From Zhengitettix transpicula (taxonomy: Eukaryota; Arthropoda; Insecta; Orthoptera; Tetrigidae), in the NCBI GenBank assembly GCA_037074705.1, contig CM073593.1, positions 104,493,738-104,557,737 on the forward strand: a DNA stretch of 64,000 nt. The letters are read 5' to 3'. The notes under the pieces were generated by a model. It was not told where the DNA came from. It saw nothing but the letters and a program-made list of their open reading frames with translations, and did no database searches. The position numbers were made by a program, and so were the translations under genes. The number at the start of each line of letters is the position of its first letter. Position 1 is the first letter of the stretch. Below are positions 10,872 through 20,545 of this stretch, in pieces.

Positions 10872-11120
10872 TTATAAAGGGACACGGACTTAATCAGAAA
10901 TAATTTTATAACAAAAATAAGAACACACCCTTAATCAGGAGTAAAAAATTTACTATATATTGCCACATCCTTTTAAATATTAGTAAATAATTGAGGTTAT
11001 TTGAAATTTAACCAATTTATAGGGAAAAACTAACCAATTTGTGATTTTTTTGACGGTTAAAAATACCGATATATTTTTTTCAAATGTTTATAAATGGTAT
11101 ATTTAATGGTATTGATTTTA
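10872..11120 (+). repeat. Duplicated segment D1, copy b
   Basis: Second copy of the segment at 8893-9140, with an extra short insertion (GATTTTTTTGACGG against GATGG). It ends at a GA-rich microsatellite. Confidence 0.7.
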
Positions 11121-11145
11121 CAGAGAGAGAGAGTGAGAGAGGAGG

Positions 11146-11185
11146 AGGCATCCCCAAAGGTAGCCCTCTCCAGAAAAGTTCTGCC
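11146..11185 (-). mobile_element. Family S, short 5'-end fragment
   Basis: GGCATCCCCAAAGGTAGCCC followed by AGTTCTGCC matches the 5' end of family S in reverse complement. It may be the detached 5' part of the minus-strand copy at 10487-10857, separated by D1 copy b. Confidence 0.5.
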
Positions 11186-11232
11186 AGTTGACTGTTGATA
11201 ATTGTGAAGGAAAAATTCATTTTTCTTTAGAT

Positions 11233-11262
11233 TAAGTATTTTCTCATATGAGAAAATACTTA
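11233..11262. repeat. Perfect 30-bp palindrome
   Basis: TAAGTATTTTCTC, AT and its exact reverse complement form a spacerless palindrome centred on CATATG. It sits beside a Helitron-like fragment, where terminal hairpins are common, but no full element is visible. Confidence 0.7.
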
Positions 11263-11335
11263 CTTATAAGGGAGCATGTGTACTAAATTTGGTGAAATTT
11301 GCTCCACTGGTGTAGATTCGTATTCGAAACATACA
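11263..11335 (-). mobile_element. Helitron-family fragment
   Basis: AAATTTGGTGAAATTTGCTC and CTGGTGTAGATTCGTATT match the reverse complement of the Helitron interior at about 26570-26620. No ends are present. Confidence 0.4.
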
Positions 11336-11876
11336 CAAAAATAAACAGTCTATTTTTTAATTAGAAAGATCGATATATTAGACGTGCATCACTTTGTGGT
11401 TCACTGTCAGTCACGATCGGGATATACACATTCTAATTCGCATTCGGAAAGCTTTTACATTTCTGTTGTTGCAACTCCTGCTTCCGGTGTTGTTGGTGGT
11501 GGCAGCACCGGCGGCACGTCGTCACACTGGATTACCGCACTCTTCATCTCGTGCCTTGAGTAATGGCGGTAAAATGTACCACGGCGAGGCGGCCTCAACG
11601 TGCAAAGCTGTTAAAGCCGGCAGACCGTAAGCCTCTGATTAATGCGGACTTGTCGCGGGGGCGCGTATTAGCCCCTTGCGTTGTGTTGCGCTTTCTCCGA
11701 CTACGTTTCTATTTTGGACGCAAGCCAAACAGACGAGTCCCGCGTTTACCTTGCGCTACAATCCTTTTCCGATTCGTAGTTGCATATCCTTGTTAACCAC
11801 TAACTTGGTTACTGTGCTCCGAAACATAAACATTAACAGTTCTGCGAATCTTTCTCAAGCCTTATTGACTAAGAAT
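11336..11876. other. GC-balanced unique DNA, no convincing gene
   Basis: Three short overlapping plus-strand frames (77-79 codons) occupy 11394-11915 in different phases. None shows a recognisable domain. The pocket is CG-rich compared with its surroundings and could be a regulatory or untranslated segment. Confidence 0.4.
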
Positions 11877-11877
11877 T

Positions 11878-12182
11878 CTTCTTCTTCTTTTAAGGCGCTA
11901 CGACAACTTCTGTGATGTCTTGGCCTCATCCACAACGTGTCTCCACTCATCTCATTTCTGGATCTTAGACGTCCACTTTCTAATTCCGAGACTCCTAATA
12001 TCACTTTGTACCATGCCTCTCCATCTGCTCTTTGGTCTACCTCGTATTTTAGTTGAAAGAGGTATCCAGTTATGAACCTTTTTTGCATTTCTTTCATCGC
12101 TCATTCTGTGCAGATGTCCAAACCAACTTAATCTGAGGGATTTAACGTGAAACTGTTCCTCTTCTCCCTTTATACTTCTTTA
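11878..12182 (-). pseudogene. 5'-truncated non-LTR retrotransposon (LINE), end of reverse-transcriptase ORF
   Basis: The minus-strand reading in the phase SLRLSWFGHLHRM, RGRPKSRW, DIRSLGIRKW and DEWRHVVDEAKTSQ is the familiar C-terminal tail of insect endonuclease/reverse-transcriptase polyproteins (W.GH..RM, RGRP...RW, then an EWR...AK end). One in-frame stop (TGA) falls between IQK and DEW. The frame closes with TAG at about 11895 and a purine-rich AAAAGAAGAAGAAG tail follows, consistent with the true 3' end. Everything upstream of about 12180 is missing, as in a typical dead-on-arrival insertion. Confidence 0.75.
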
Positions 12183-12400
12183 CCCCATCACCAGTCTTTA
12201 AAAATTATCTTATCACTCCTAACACAATATTCACCACCTTAAACTCCTCAGCAATGTTATCTTGTTCATTCCTTTCTCATCCCCGCCGTCCATTCTTTTA
12301 ATCGCAACATAAAATAATTCTCACAATTCTAATTTTTGGTATCAATAAATCGCATTCAGTCAGAAAAGCAATTATATAATTTATTACAAGAAAAATATTA
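12183..12400. other. AT-rich spacer
   Basis: Nothing recognised. It may include unalignable remains of the LINE. Confidence 0.4.
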
Positions 12401-12401
12401 G

Positions 12402-12758
12402 AGTTGTCTCCTATTCCCATTGGAATAGTCTGTCAGCTGCCTCCTAAACTGGTCGAGGCACGGAGAAGGGAATGCTGCGTCCACACAGCCAACTCCTTTC
12501 TCGCTATCGGAAGGGCGTGGGACAAGTACCCAATGCCCGACCTACCTGATGCAGGTTTTTCTAAGGTTTTCCCTGCATTACTTTTAGGCGAATGCCGGGT
12601 AGGATCCTTAACATATTGCCCGGGGGCCCTAGTTAACCCTTGGCTACCTTCCTCTACCTTTCCGCATCCCCCATTTAAAATCCCTTTCCTATGCTATAAG
12701 AGGGGAGTTGCCACTATGTGGATTACCCTATACATAGCCTGTCTACAACTCCAAAAAA
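12402..12758 (+). mobile_element. Family S SINE-like retroposon, 5'-truncated
   Basis: It begins at TTGTCTCCTATTCCCATTGG and runs through AGCTGCCTCCTAAACTGGTC, CTATCGGAAGGGCGTGGGAC and AGGATCCTTAACATATTGCC. It ends in the 'B' type tail CATAGCCTGTCTACAACTCC with poly-A. The 132-codon open frame across it is repeat-derived. Confidence 0.85.
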
Positions 12759-12760
12759 AA

Positions 12761-12808
12761 ATTGCCCAACGTGGATTACCCTCATGTAGCCTGTTGCCCT
12801 AAAAAAAT
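12761..12808 (+). mobile_element. Family S, 3'-end fragment with the other tail type
   Basis: CAACGTGGATTACCCTCATG, then TAGCCTGTTGCCCTAAAAAA, the 'A' type of family S 3' end. It lies directly after a copy with the 'B' tail. Confidence 0.75.
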
Positions 12809-12829
12809 TTCACAACACAGGCAAGATAA

Positions 12830-13267
12830 CCTTTCTGAAGTGTCCTTTGGGGATGCTATTTCCTTTCTCTGCCTTTGAACTAAGGTTTCCACAAGCCGAG
12901 GCCTGTTCTGAGAGGTGTATGTTCCGCGGGTGCAGAATTTGGTCATACGGTAAGAATTGTCCGATGTTCCCATTGGAACAGTCGGCAAGCTGCCTCCTAA
13001 ACTGGTCTAGGCATGGAGAAGAGAATGCAGCGTCCCCGCAGAAAATCCCTCTCCCACCATCGTAAAGGCGTGGGACAAGTATCCAAAGTCGGACCTACCT
13101 GATGCAGGTTTTCTAGGGTGTCCTGCATCATTTTTTAGGAAAATGTCGAGTAGGATCCTTAAACTACAGCCCGGGGCCCCTAGTTAACCCTTGGCTACCT
13201 TCGTCTACCCTTTTGCATCCCTTCTTATGCTATTAAAGAGGAGTTGCCACCACGTGGATAACCCCCT
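12830..13267 (+). mobile_element. Family S SINE-like retroposon
   Basis: Landmarks CCTTTGGGGATGCTATT, CCACAAGCCGAGGCCTGTTC, CTGCCTCCTAAACTGGTC, TACCTGATGCAGGTTTTC and GCCACCACGTGGATAACC are in order. The extreme tail is missing. This is the third S piece in a row, in the same orientation, so the cluster may reflect repeated insertion into one another's tails. Confidence 0.8.
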
Positions 13268-13269
13268 AC

Positions 13270-14381
13270 AATTACCAACTAAACTTCGGGGTTATTTACA
13301 AACAGTGTTCTGTTTCTGTCCTCAAAAGTTGACAAGTCTTTGACATAATTTAGTAAATGTTCAAAGTTTATCCTTTTGTTATATTACACTGTTATCGTTC
13401 CAAACACAACGCAACTGTCACAAACAGCTGATGTTTACAGATCTGCAGGCAATCGGCCAGTCGCGAGGGCCAATGGAGCCAAGTAACCCAAAAGTTGGCA
13501 CCGCACAAATAAATCCCCGCATTTGAGGGTTATTGTGAAGCAGAAAGTACAGGGACAAAAAAAATTATATGAAAGATAAACAGGAAATAATATACTTACA
13601 TGCACATTTAATTCTTGATAATTATGTAATTAAAGAGCATGTAAATAAAACAGTAATTAATGTAATTTTATAAAAGTACGTAAGTCAAATTTAATTTAAA
13701 TGTTTTGTCGCTAAACACATGGACGTTAATGCGAGTAAAAAAAATTATATATTGTGTTAGTTATTAAAATTTATTTATTCAGAAAGTTTCTGACGTAACA
13801 TACAGGAATTTAATTTATGTCGAATAAATGACTTCATACAACGTGAATTCGAATAAAAGTGGAAGAATTTAATAACAGCCTTCCTCCCCCTCCCCCACTA
13901 AGAGTCACACACAAAATGAAAGAAATAAGTAAACGTTTTCCTCTATTGACTTGTGTAGAACATAATTTTTATGTTATTAAATATTTTGGATATTTTTCTG
14001 TTATCAAAACTAAAACAACAGAAACGGTTTCAAAATTAATGAAAGGAAAATGTAACACGGCGAAAAATTCTGAATAGATTTTCTCGGAAGAGTTACAAAG
14101 AAAAAGAAGTAAACAGAATTTAGAATGGTTATGTTTTAATAATACTTTACTTTAACATCTGTTTAGTAATAATAATAAACAAATTAACAGGTTATGTTAC
14201 TGTTAATTATCAATAAAACAAATTCAGTCTTCTATACTTCTTTATTCTCAATTAAAGAAACATTAATTAGCCATCTTCATCTGCTTCATTCAAACATGTC
14301 CTTACAAACATATTCGGTTAGAACTCGTCCTCAACTTTTACAAAAAAATCATTCTCATTCCAGTATTAGTCACATACTTCT

Positions 14382-14385
<4 letters not shown>
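13270..14385. other. AT-rich unique DNA, no gene seen
   Basis: A GC-balanced pocket at 13400-13530 contains no recognisable motif. Short frames at 13859-14077 and 14194-14421 are AT-biased, and the second runs into a TA microsatellite. Confidence 0.5.

Positions 14386-14416
<31 letters not shown>
14386..14416. repeat. (TA)n microsatellite
   Basis: About 15 perfect TA dinucleotides. Confidence 0.9.
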
Positions 14417-14420
<4 letters not shown>

Positions 14421-15690
14421 AACCATTTTATTAAAAGAAAATTAGATGTCCATAATCTAACACCAAGAGGGGAATTTTTTATTTATTGAGCATTTAATCA
14501 ATGTTTGATAGAGGGTTAATGTTATATAATGAGTTCCCTGCAGATGTGAAGAATACAATGAGTTTAAATGTATTTATGATTATTTTGTTATAGATAAAAA
14601 AATTGTGATAGGTAAATAGTTGTATGTATGTGAAATTAGCTCTAAGCTGAATTTTATAAATAAACAAATAGCATTAATACTTGGGCACTGTTCAGTTGAT
14701 TGCGATTATGCTGAGTAGACGCCATATTTAATTATAATATGCGAAGAAAGATTGTAAGAGGTATTGGAGGATTATCTCTGGTGTATTGTCCGGGCTTCGG
14801 GAGAGGAATCGAAATTAAATCATGCACGGTGAGTGGAGATTTTTTACGGAGGACTTTTAATGTCGATATATCATTGGAGAAAAATAAAATGGTCTGTATA
14901 TCGATTAAATTCTGTTGAAAGGACATTGTACGAGAGATGATTATAAATAAGTCGATTTTGTTTTAAATAATTTGTTTTTATGTTTCCATATTATCATTAA
15001 GGATTAAAAATATTGATTCTTTGTTTGTTTGCATCAAATTTGTTTTAATTCTCTTTATGTCCACTGTATGTTTCCCCCGCCTGCGTGTGTGTGTGTTGCG
15101 GGAAGTTTCCACGCGCCATCTTTATCGTAATTCGTATGGAAAATTCTTTTTATGACTAATAGCAGATTCCTGAGGCAAAATTTAAAAGTAAGTTCAAAGC
15201 AAATTATACATAAAATATTGTGTTTAATGATTAGTTTACCAAAATAAAGACATACCCCTGAATATATTCTCTTTTCTTACGTAAACAACTCTTTCTTATT
15301 TATTTTAATGAAAAACCAGTAAGAATTATTTATCTTAAAAAAAAACCCTAAAGAGTTGATGACGTCAGAGTGACGTCAGTTGAGCCCGGTTGGAAACTTG
15401 ACCAGCAGCCCCCCAGGCGAAATCTCCTGAGAACAAACCTTGAGTGCTGAAGTGTCTGGGTATCGTTAAACAACAACAACAAAATACAAGTGGTGAATTT
15501 TGTTTGGTTTTTAAACGCTGTGAACACTCACGTGTACCCTGAGCGAATATTGGTGTGTGTTGAACTTCGTGGGGGCATTGGTTAGATGAAGAAGTAACTA
15601 ATATTGTAAATTGAGATTTTTTTTTTGTGTTGGCATTGTTCTCGGGACATTCACTAATTAAGTATCCACCACATCCACCTGCTGAAAATC
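14417..15690. other. AT-rich unique DNA, no gene seen
   Basis: There is a short GT run near 15086-15096. A GC-balanced pocket at 15360-15700 carries a 113-codon minus-strand frame with no recognisable domain. Confidence 0.5.
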
Positions 15691-15699
15691 CCTTTTCCG

Positions 15700-16075
15700 C
15701 GTCCACAGTTTGGCGACTGATTATGAACTACCTCTTTGGCACGTCCGATTTTCCAGTTTTCCGAGCCACCCCGTGAGCGCGACGCCCGCGTGATTTACGA
15801 CGGGTCGCTCATCTGCGATGGGAAATATGCGGGACATTCTTTCTGACGAGCGAGTTTGCGGTCGAAACAGCGGTTGCGCGACCAATTGTCACTCACGGTC
15901 GGACGCGCTAATTGAAGCACTCTTGCCATTGTTACCAGCTCAATTAGCGGCGTTCTGTGAGCGTGACGGACAGACGGCGCCACGGTCCGTGCTGTAATGA
16001 ACTGCCACGACACCGAACTGAATCCCCCGTGGCTGTCAGCGGCTCCATTAAGGAGACGGGACTTTAGCATCATGT
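15700..16075. other. GC-richer pocket, possible conserved non-coding element
   Basis: It is clearly richer in CG dinucleotides than its surroundings and contains homeodomain-type cores (TTACCAGCTCAATTAGCGG and GCTAATTG). The 92-codon minus frame has no recognisable domain. Such pockets in AT-rich introns or deserts are often enhancers or unannotated exons. This is inference from composition only. Confidence 0.3.
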
Positions 16076-17352
16076 TGAAAAATAACTGGTAATGTTACTC
16101 GTCACTGAATCGCAACCGTTTCCAACAACTAATGGTAACCTTTCAGACCTCAGGTTATCTCAACTCAAGTTAAGCCGATTAGTGTTTCTGGCGAAATGAT
16201 ATCTGCGACGAGAAATCACCAGCCAAAGCGTCGGGAAGGGAAGGAAAATAAGCACAAGCTCTCAGAAAATATTTTTCATTTTACGTCACAGCCTCCATAC
16301 TCTGAAAAGAAATACGATGCTCAGTGGTCTAGTGTCCTGGGATTATAATCTGGAGCTAATCTTAACTCGAACCTTGTTCTTCTATAACCCTGGATTTGAC
16401 ACCAAAAACGGATGTTTCGCGTTATTTTTATATAACGACCCTCCACCCCCTCTCTTATTGGTGCTTTAAGGGGTTAAATTATACAGTAAAAACAACTGGA
16501 TGGAAACTTTTAACCACATAGACCCAGAAAAAAATTAATTAATGCGAATTACGGACGTTTTAGCATGTTTGAAAATTTCATCCCCCAATCACCATCTTAG
16601 GAGTTGTCTAACTCTTCTGAAGGTTGACATGAACCTTTGCGAGCGTGCGAATAACAACTGACCAACGTTTTATTGTAAACGGATGAGTGGTTTAGGATCG
16701 CATAGGGGGCAGGGGCGGAGGGTGACAGACAGATATTCATTTATATATATTCTAGCGTCCCTCCTCACCGCCAGTTGACTGCCCGATATTTACTATTTGA
16801 GTTTTCCCGACCCAGCTCGCTGGTTGAGCAGTCACGGAGTCCGGAAATGAATTTCTTTAAAGCTTTTCATGATAAATTGTGAGACGAGGATACGTAATAA
16901 CAATATAAATATCGACAAATTTCACATATATTGTTCTCACAAAATAAAACGTCTGCTATCCCTCAATCAGATGTTCCTGTTGTAGGTGTCTTTTCCAAAG
17001 AAGCCAAACAACCACTCAATTGAGCCGCACCGTAGACATATCAAAACTCGCAATATCGCTTTAATAATTTAAATAGAAAATTAAAATAATTATAAAATTA
17101 AATTTATATATTAATGAACCTTATATTTTTTTTCTAATTTTGGATATAAATTTTAATACGGAATGGAATAATTTTAAAGTAATAATAATTGCGCATTTCG
17201 TAGACGCACCAGATATTCATCAGCCCCAGATAGACACGTGACGTCACACCATGCGTAAAGACTGGATGAAATGGATCTACACTGCGCACCTCGACAAGTC
17301 AATCAATTGAAGTTTTATAAATTGGATTACGGTCCCACAGTAGTGGTTTATT

Positions 17353-17355
<3 letters not shown>
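16076..17355. other. Unique DNA, no gene seen
   Basis: Mixed composition with a G/C-rich patch near 16700-16850. No repeat family or coding signal recognised. Confidence 0.5.

Positions 17356-17392
<37 letters not shown>
17356..17392. repeat. (TA)n microsatellite
   Basis: About 18 perfect TA dinucleotides. Confidence 0.9.
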
Positions 17393-17395
<3 letters not shown>

Positions 17396-17799
17396 ATAAT
17401 TGATTTATTAGAGTTTTTAGATTAGTAAAAGAAGTAGAGTAAGGTTGGTTGCTAAGCAGCAGTTTTTATTTTGGTGAATGAGAACTGCCTTTTGTTTTGT
17501 TTTAGGTGAATGAGGTTTTTATAATGTAATTAAATTGATTTTGGAGTGTGATAGAATAAAAAAATACACGCCTGATTAAAACAGACAGTTTCACGCTTCA
17601 ACCAACAACTATAATGTAAGTAAATAATTTTGGTTTTATAAATTTTGCCTAAAAAGTATAAAGTAAAATACTATAGCGCTGTGCTTCCCGGCGGTGTACC
17701 ACAAGAAGGATACCGATTTCTTCAATATATAATGTTTTATATGAGTACTGGAGTTTGATTTTAGTTTAAACCATACAACAGTCGATATTGGACCAGTTG

Positions 17800-18270
17800 A
17801 AGGTGAACTGCGCCATAAGGTATCGGCCTTGGTAATTAAGGCGAACCCGCAGCCCCTGCCACGCCCGCCCTCCCGCAACGCAATGAGACGAGGCAGATTC
17901 TCCTCCAGCAGGAACAATCCAGCGCGCCGATAATGAAGACGGGGGACGACTTAACTTGTATTGGCGAGCAGAAACTTTTAGTTTGTCGCTGTCGCCGCTG
18001 CGGCAGTAACGTTTGTAGCCGGAGCTGCAAAGTTTGTGTCGTGAATAAGCAATCCAATCCCAGCAGGTGCCAGCGGTAAACGTGTAGGGATTCAGTGGGG
18101 AAAATTGTGTGCCTCTGCGGGGGCGGGGAAGAACTTTGTGCATTTCTCTGTCGAAAAATATTTGTTCCCCGTCCCAGGAAGAAGGTCCTTCTCCCCACCC
18201 TCTCACTCCAACCTTCTGCCTCTTTTATGTTCACTTTCCTTTGACTACTTGTGCTCGCCCTTCTTTGTGA
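17800..18270. other. CG-rich pocket with overlapping open frames
   Basis: Two minus-strand frames of 146 and 147 codons and one plus-strand frame overlap in different phases. When several frames stay open at once, the usual cause is a low density of AT-rich stop codons. I recognise no domain in any of them. It could be a CpG-rich regulatory element or an untranslated exon. Confidence 0.3.
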
Positions 18271-18344
18271 GGGAAACATTACTTTACCTCGTATATATTA
18301 CTCTCACATATATTATTATAGAAACACAAAATGAAAACAACACA

Positions 18345-18590
18345 ACAAGCCTTATCGAAACCTTTGCCATAATCATCTTTTTTTAAAAAACCCGAGGGAA
18401 AATAATTGACTTGATAAATCAATTGAAGACATTTTATAGTAGATGGCCGGTTTAAAAATACTAATGAAAATGTATTGCAATGTAATGTAAAAAATAATAA
18501 TTATTTGTTGTATGTAAAATTATGTATGTATGACATGTATTTTTTTTAAAAAAAGATGATTATGACAAAGGAGCCGAAAGCTCCCGTGGG
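18345..18590. repeat. Small foldback with hammerhead-like arm sequences
   Basis: The left arm (ATCGAAACCTTTGCCATAAT, CATCTTTTTTTAAA) pairs with the right arm at about 18536-18577 (TTTAAAAAAAGATGATTATG, ACAAAGGAGCCGAAAG). The spacer is about 145 bp. The right arm reads GATGATTATG, then CCGAAAGCTCC, the same order of words as family F4. Confidence 0.5.
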
Positions 18591-18989
18591 TTTAAATATC
18601 TAAGAAAATAAAGATATGAACAGAACTTATATGTGGTTTGATACATTTACAAGTGTATATACCCAAAAATGTATTTACATTTAAAGAAAACATATGTTCC
18701 GAATTTAGAAATAATTATTCAAAGAGTACAGTGAAGGCCGAATTTCCAAACACGGAGAACATTATTTTTCCCTTTTCATTCTTCGACTGCCTCATTTTAT
18801 TACAAAGAAACAAACGTATACTAACAAGGTCTACAGTTTCGTCATCCTTCTATAATTAATTTTATCAAGGAAATTTACGACGTTTTTTTTAGAATCAAAT
18901 ATTACAGAATGGATTTATCAGACCTATTTGCAAACCATAATTATAAATTAATCATTTAATGACCCTTTAACAGACACTTTATTATTTTA
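18591..18989. other. AT-rich unique DNA
   Basis: No gene or known repeat seen. Confidence 0.45.
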
Positions 18990-18995
18990 TTTATA

Positions 18996-19038
18996 ACGTT
19001 ACGACGTTTCTATACGTGTTCGTATTGTCTTCAAGGTG
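18996..19038 (-). ncRNA. Hammerhead-like motif, left arm of F2a
   Basis: The minus strand reads CCTTGAAGAC, AATACG, AACA, CGTATA, then GAAACGTCGTAACG. Stem II is ATACG with CGTAT. After GAAA, ACGT pairs with ACGT across the loop CGTA, which gives the short stem III of a minimal hammerhead. The CTGANGA box is one base off (CTTGAAGA). Confidence 0.45.
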
Positions 19039-19326
19039 TCTGGATTTGAAATTTCTTGACAACGGTGAGATTATTCCGGTAATCCGTTGTCTTGGAATAA
19101 GAGAAATGTTAGAAAGAAAATTTTTTTTAAAAAAAAAATGGAATGAAAAGTCAAGAAACGAGGAAAAACAGGAAGAAAGAGGCAGGTAAAAAAGATGACG
19201 AGAAAGATCGTCCAGAAGATCAGAAGAAATATGTAGAGATATACTCCAGGCGAAGAAAACCTTTACTTTGTATAATTAGTCCATATGCTAATGATTTGTA
19301 AATACTTCCTCTGTATGATAATACTT

Positions 19327-19372
19327 GAAGGAGATACGAACTCGTATCGAAACGTCGTAACGTTACAGATAA
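19327..19372 (+). ncRNA. Hammerhead-like motif, right arm of F2a (best stem II)
   Basis: The sequence reads CTTGAAGGA, then GATACGA and TCGTATC (7-bp stem II), then GAAACGTCGTAACGTT. ACGT/CGTA/ACGT forms a short stem III, and the U that follows would be the base at the cleavage site. The CTGANGA box carries an insertion. Minimal hammerheads with very short stem III are known from Penelope-like elements. Confidence 0.5.
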
Positions 19373-19460
19373 AAAATTAAGTTTCTGTAACTGTCTGATT
19401 AATTCTAAAACAGACGCAAAATGAAATCTTTCATAATTATAAATATATTGCTTTAGCATT

Positions 19461-19807
19461 AAAAATTCCCATCTGTGGAGTCCGAACGTTGCTGAAAAGG
19501 AATCTCAATATTTATTTTTAAGTCAGTTAATAATGATATTGATTGCGTTGATTTATTTGGGAAATTGAATTTTAGGATTCCTTCTAGAACTGCTTGATTT
19601 AATTATTCTTTTTTGGTGAAACCTTCTAGAGTAAATTATACTTAAAACGTTGAGAATATCAAATTTGGCTGATGATTTGGACATTGATTTATAAATTTTC
19701 TGAATTATCAATGTTGCTTAAAGATAATATTTTGATTTAGGAATGAATATTTAAAATTACTTGTATTTATATTATAAATATAGTTGTAAAGTCTGTTTAT
19801 ATGAAAT
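19461..19807. other. AT-rich spacer
   Basis: No gene or known repeat seen. Confidence 0.45.
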
Positions 19808-19850
19808 AAATAATGCAGTTTTCTGACCAGTACCGGACTGATTGATTTAA

Positions 19851-19886
19851 GAACAACGTTTCGGTAGGTGTTTCTACCTTCCTCAG
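19851..19886 (-). ncRNA. Hammerhead-like motif with canonical core
   Basis: Minus strand: CTGAGGA (fits CTGANGA), one extra A, then GGTAG and CTACC as a 5-bp stem II with loop AAACAC, then GAAAC. Next, ACGTTGTT can form the tiny stem III (AC, loop GTT, GT) and a U at the cleavage position. All conserved core bases are present except for the extra A beside stem II. Confidence 0.55.
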
Positions 19887-20019
19887 GTCTTTACTAAATA
19901 TGGCTGTGACCGCACTTGTGTGTAATTTTTGAAGAAGTGCCTCGGAAGAACTTTTAAAGTTTTTTCTTTAATAGGATGTTAAAAATAATTTTTTAACGTG
20001 TAGCATATTTAGGAAAGAC

Positions 20020-20055
20020 CTCAGGAAGGTACAAACACGTACCGAAACGTTGTTC
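20020..20055 (+). ncRNA. Hammerhead-like motif, right arm of F3a
   Basis: CTCAGGA, A, GGTAC, AAACAC, GTACC, GAAACGTTGTTC. Compared with the left arm, stem II has changed in a compensated way (GGTAC/GTACC against GGTAG/CTACC), which keeps pairing. The core G of CTGANGA is C here, which should abolish activity. Confidence 0.5.
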
Positions 20056-20108
20056 TTAAAATCAATAAAAATATTGTCTGGTATTGGTCAGAAAACTGCA
20101 TTATTTAT

Positions 20109-20449
20109 TAAATATAATTGTGTCTTAAAGACATATAATTTTGTGTGACAATTGTCCGTAACAAGTCAATACAATAAGAAAAATTATTTACATAAAGAAG
20201 TAACCGAATTAAAATTATTTAAACATTACACATAGTAAGTTACTGAGCGTTAATTTTGTTTTCTAAGGAGCACTTAGAGCCTAACAACCATTATTAGTCA
20301 TATTAAAAATTTTAAGTCCCAGATACAGGAAAAAAAATCGCACAATCAATTTCATTCTTCATAAAATCCGAAATTATTTAAACAGGAAATAAAAGGAACG
20401 ATTGATCGAAAAGTAACTTTAGGATAATTTAGATAAAACAGCAGCCAAT
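20109..20449. other. AT-rich spacer
   Basis: No gene or known repeat seen. Confidence 0.4.
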
Positions 20450-20545
20450 TAACAGACAAAATTTAAGTGATAAAATAAATATCACAGAACGTTTTCGGAA
20501 ATATGTCTTGTTTCTATCGTCAGGTGGTTAAATCTCTCTCATAAA
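20450..20545. repeat. Degenerate K1 left half
   Basis: AACAGACAAAATTTAAGTGA, AAATAAATATCACAGAACGT and TTGTTTCTATCGTCAGGTGG follow the K1 order (AGACAAAATAAGTGA, ATAAATACCACACAACGT, TTCTTCAGGTG). Confidence 0.45.

Larger units (their letters stand above)
18990..19460. repeat. Foldback family F2, copy a, with hammerhead-like cores in both arms
   Basis: The left arm at 18993-19040 (ATAACGTTACGACGTTTCTA, TACGTGTTCGTATTGTCTTC) is complementary to the right arm at 19327-19372. The interior (AAGAAAGAGGCAGGTAAAAA, GAGAAAGATCGTCCAGAAGA, ATACTCCAGGCGAAGAAAAC) matches the foldback at 24206-24555, so F2 has at least two members. The second member lies directly upstream of the Penelope-like relic. Confidence 0.65.
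19808..20108. repeat. Foldback family F3, copy a, with hammerhead-like cores in both arms
   Basis: Arms of about 95 bp. The left has AATAATGCAGTTTTCTGACC, AAGAACAACGTTTCGGTAGG and TACCTTCCTCAGGTC. The right is its reverse complement with about 85 % identity, ending GGTCAGAAAACTGCATTATT. The spacer is about 120 bp. A diverged relative lies at 33998-34200. No open frame is present, so this is non-autonomous. Confidence 0.75.

Noticed and set aside
12404..12802. 132-codon frame
   Set aside because: It lies wholly within a family S retroposon and its neighbouring tail fragment.
17766..18279. Two overlapping 146-147-codon minus-strand frames
   Set aside because: They overlap in different phases in a CG-rich pocket where stops are rare, and neither has a recognisable domain or splice context.
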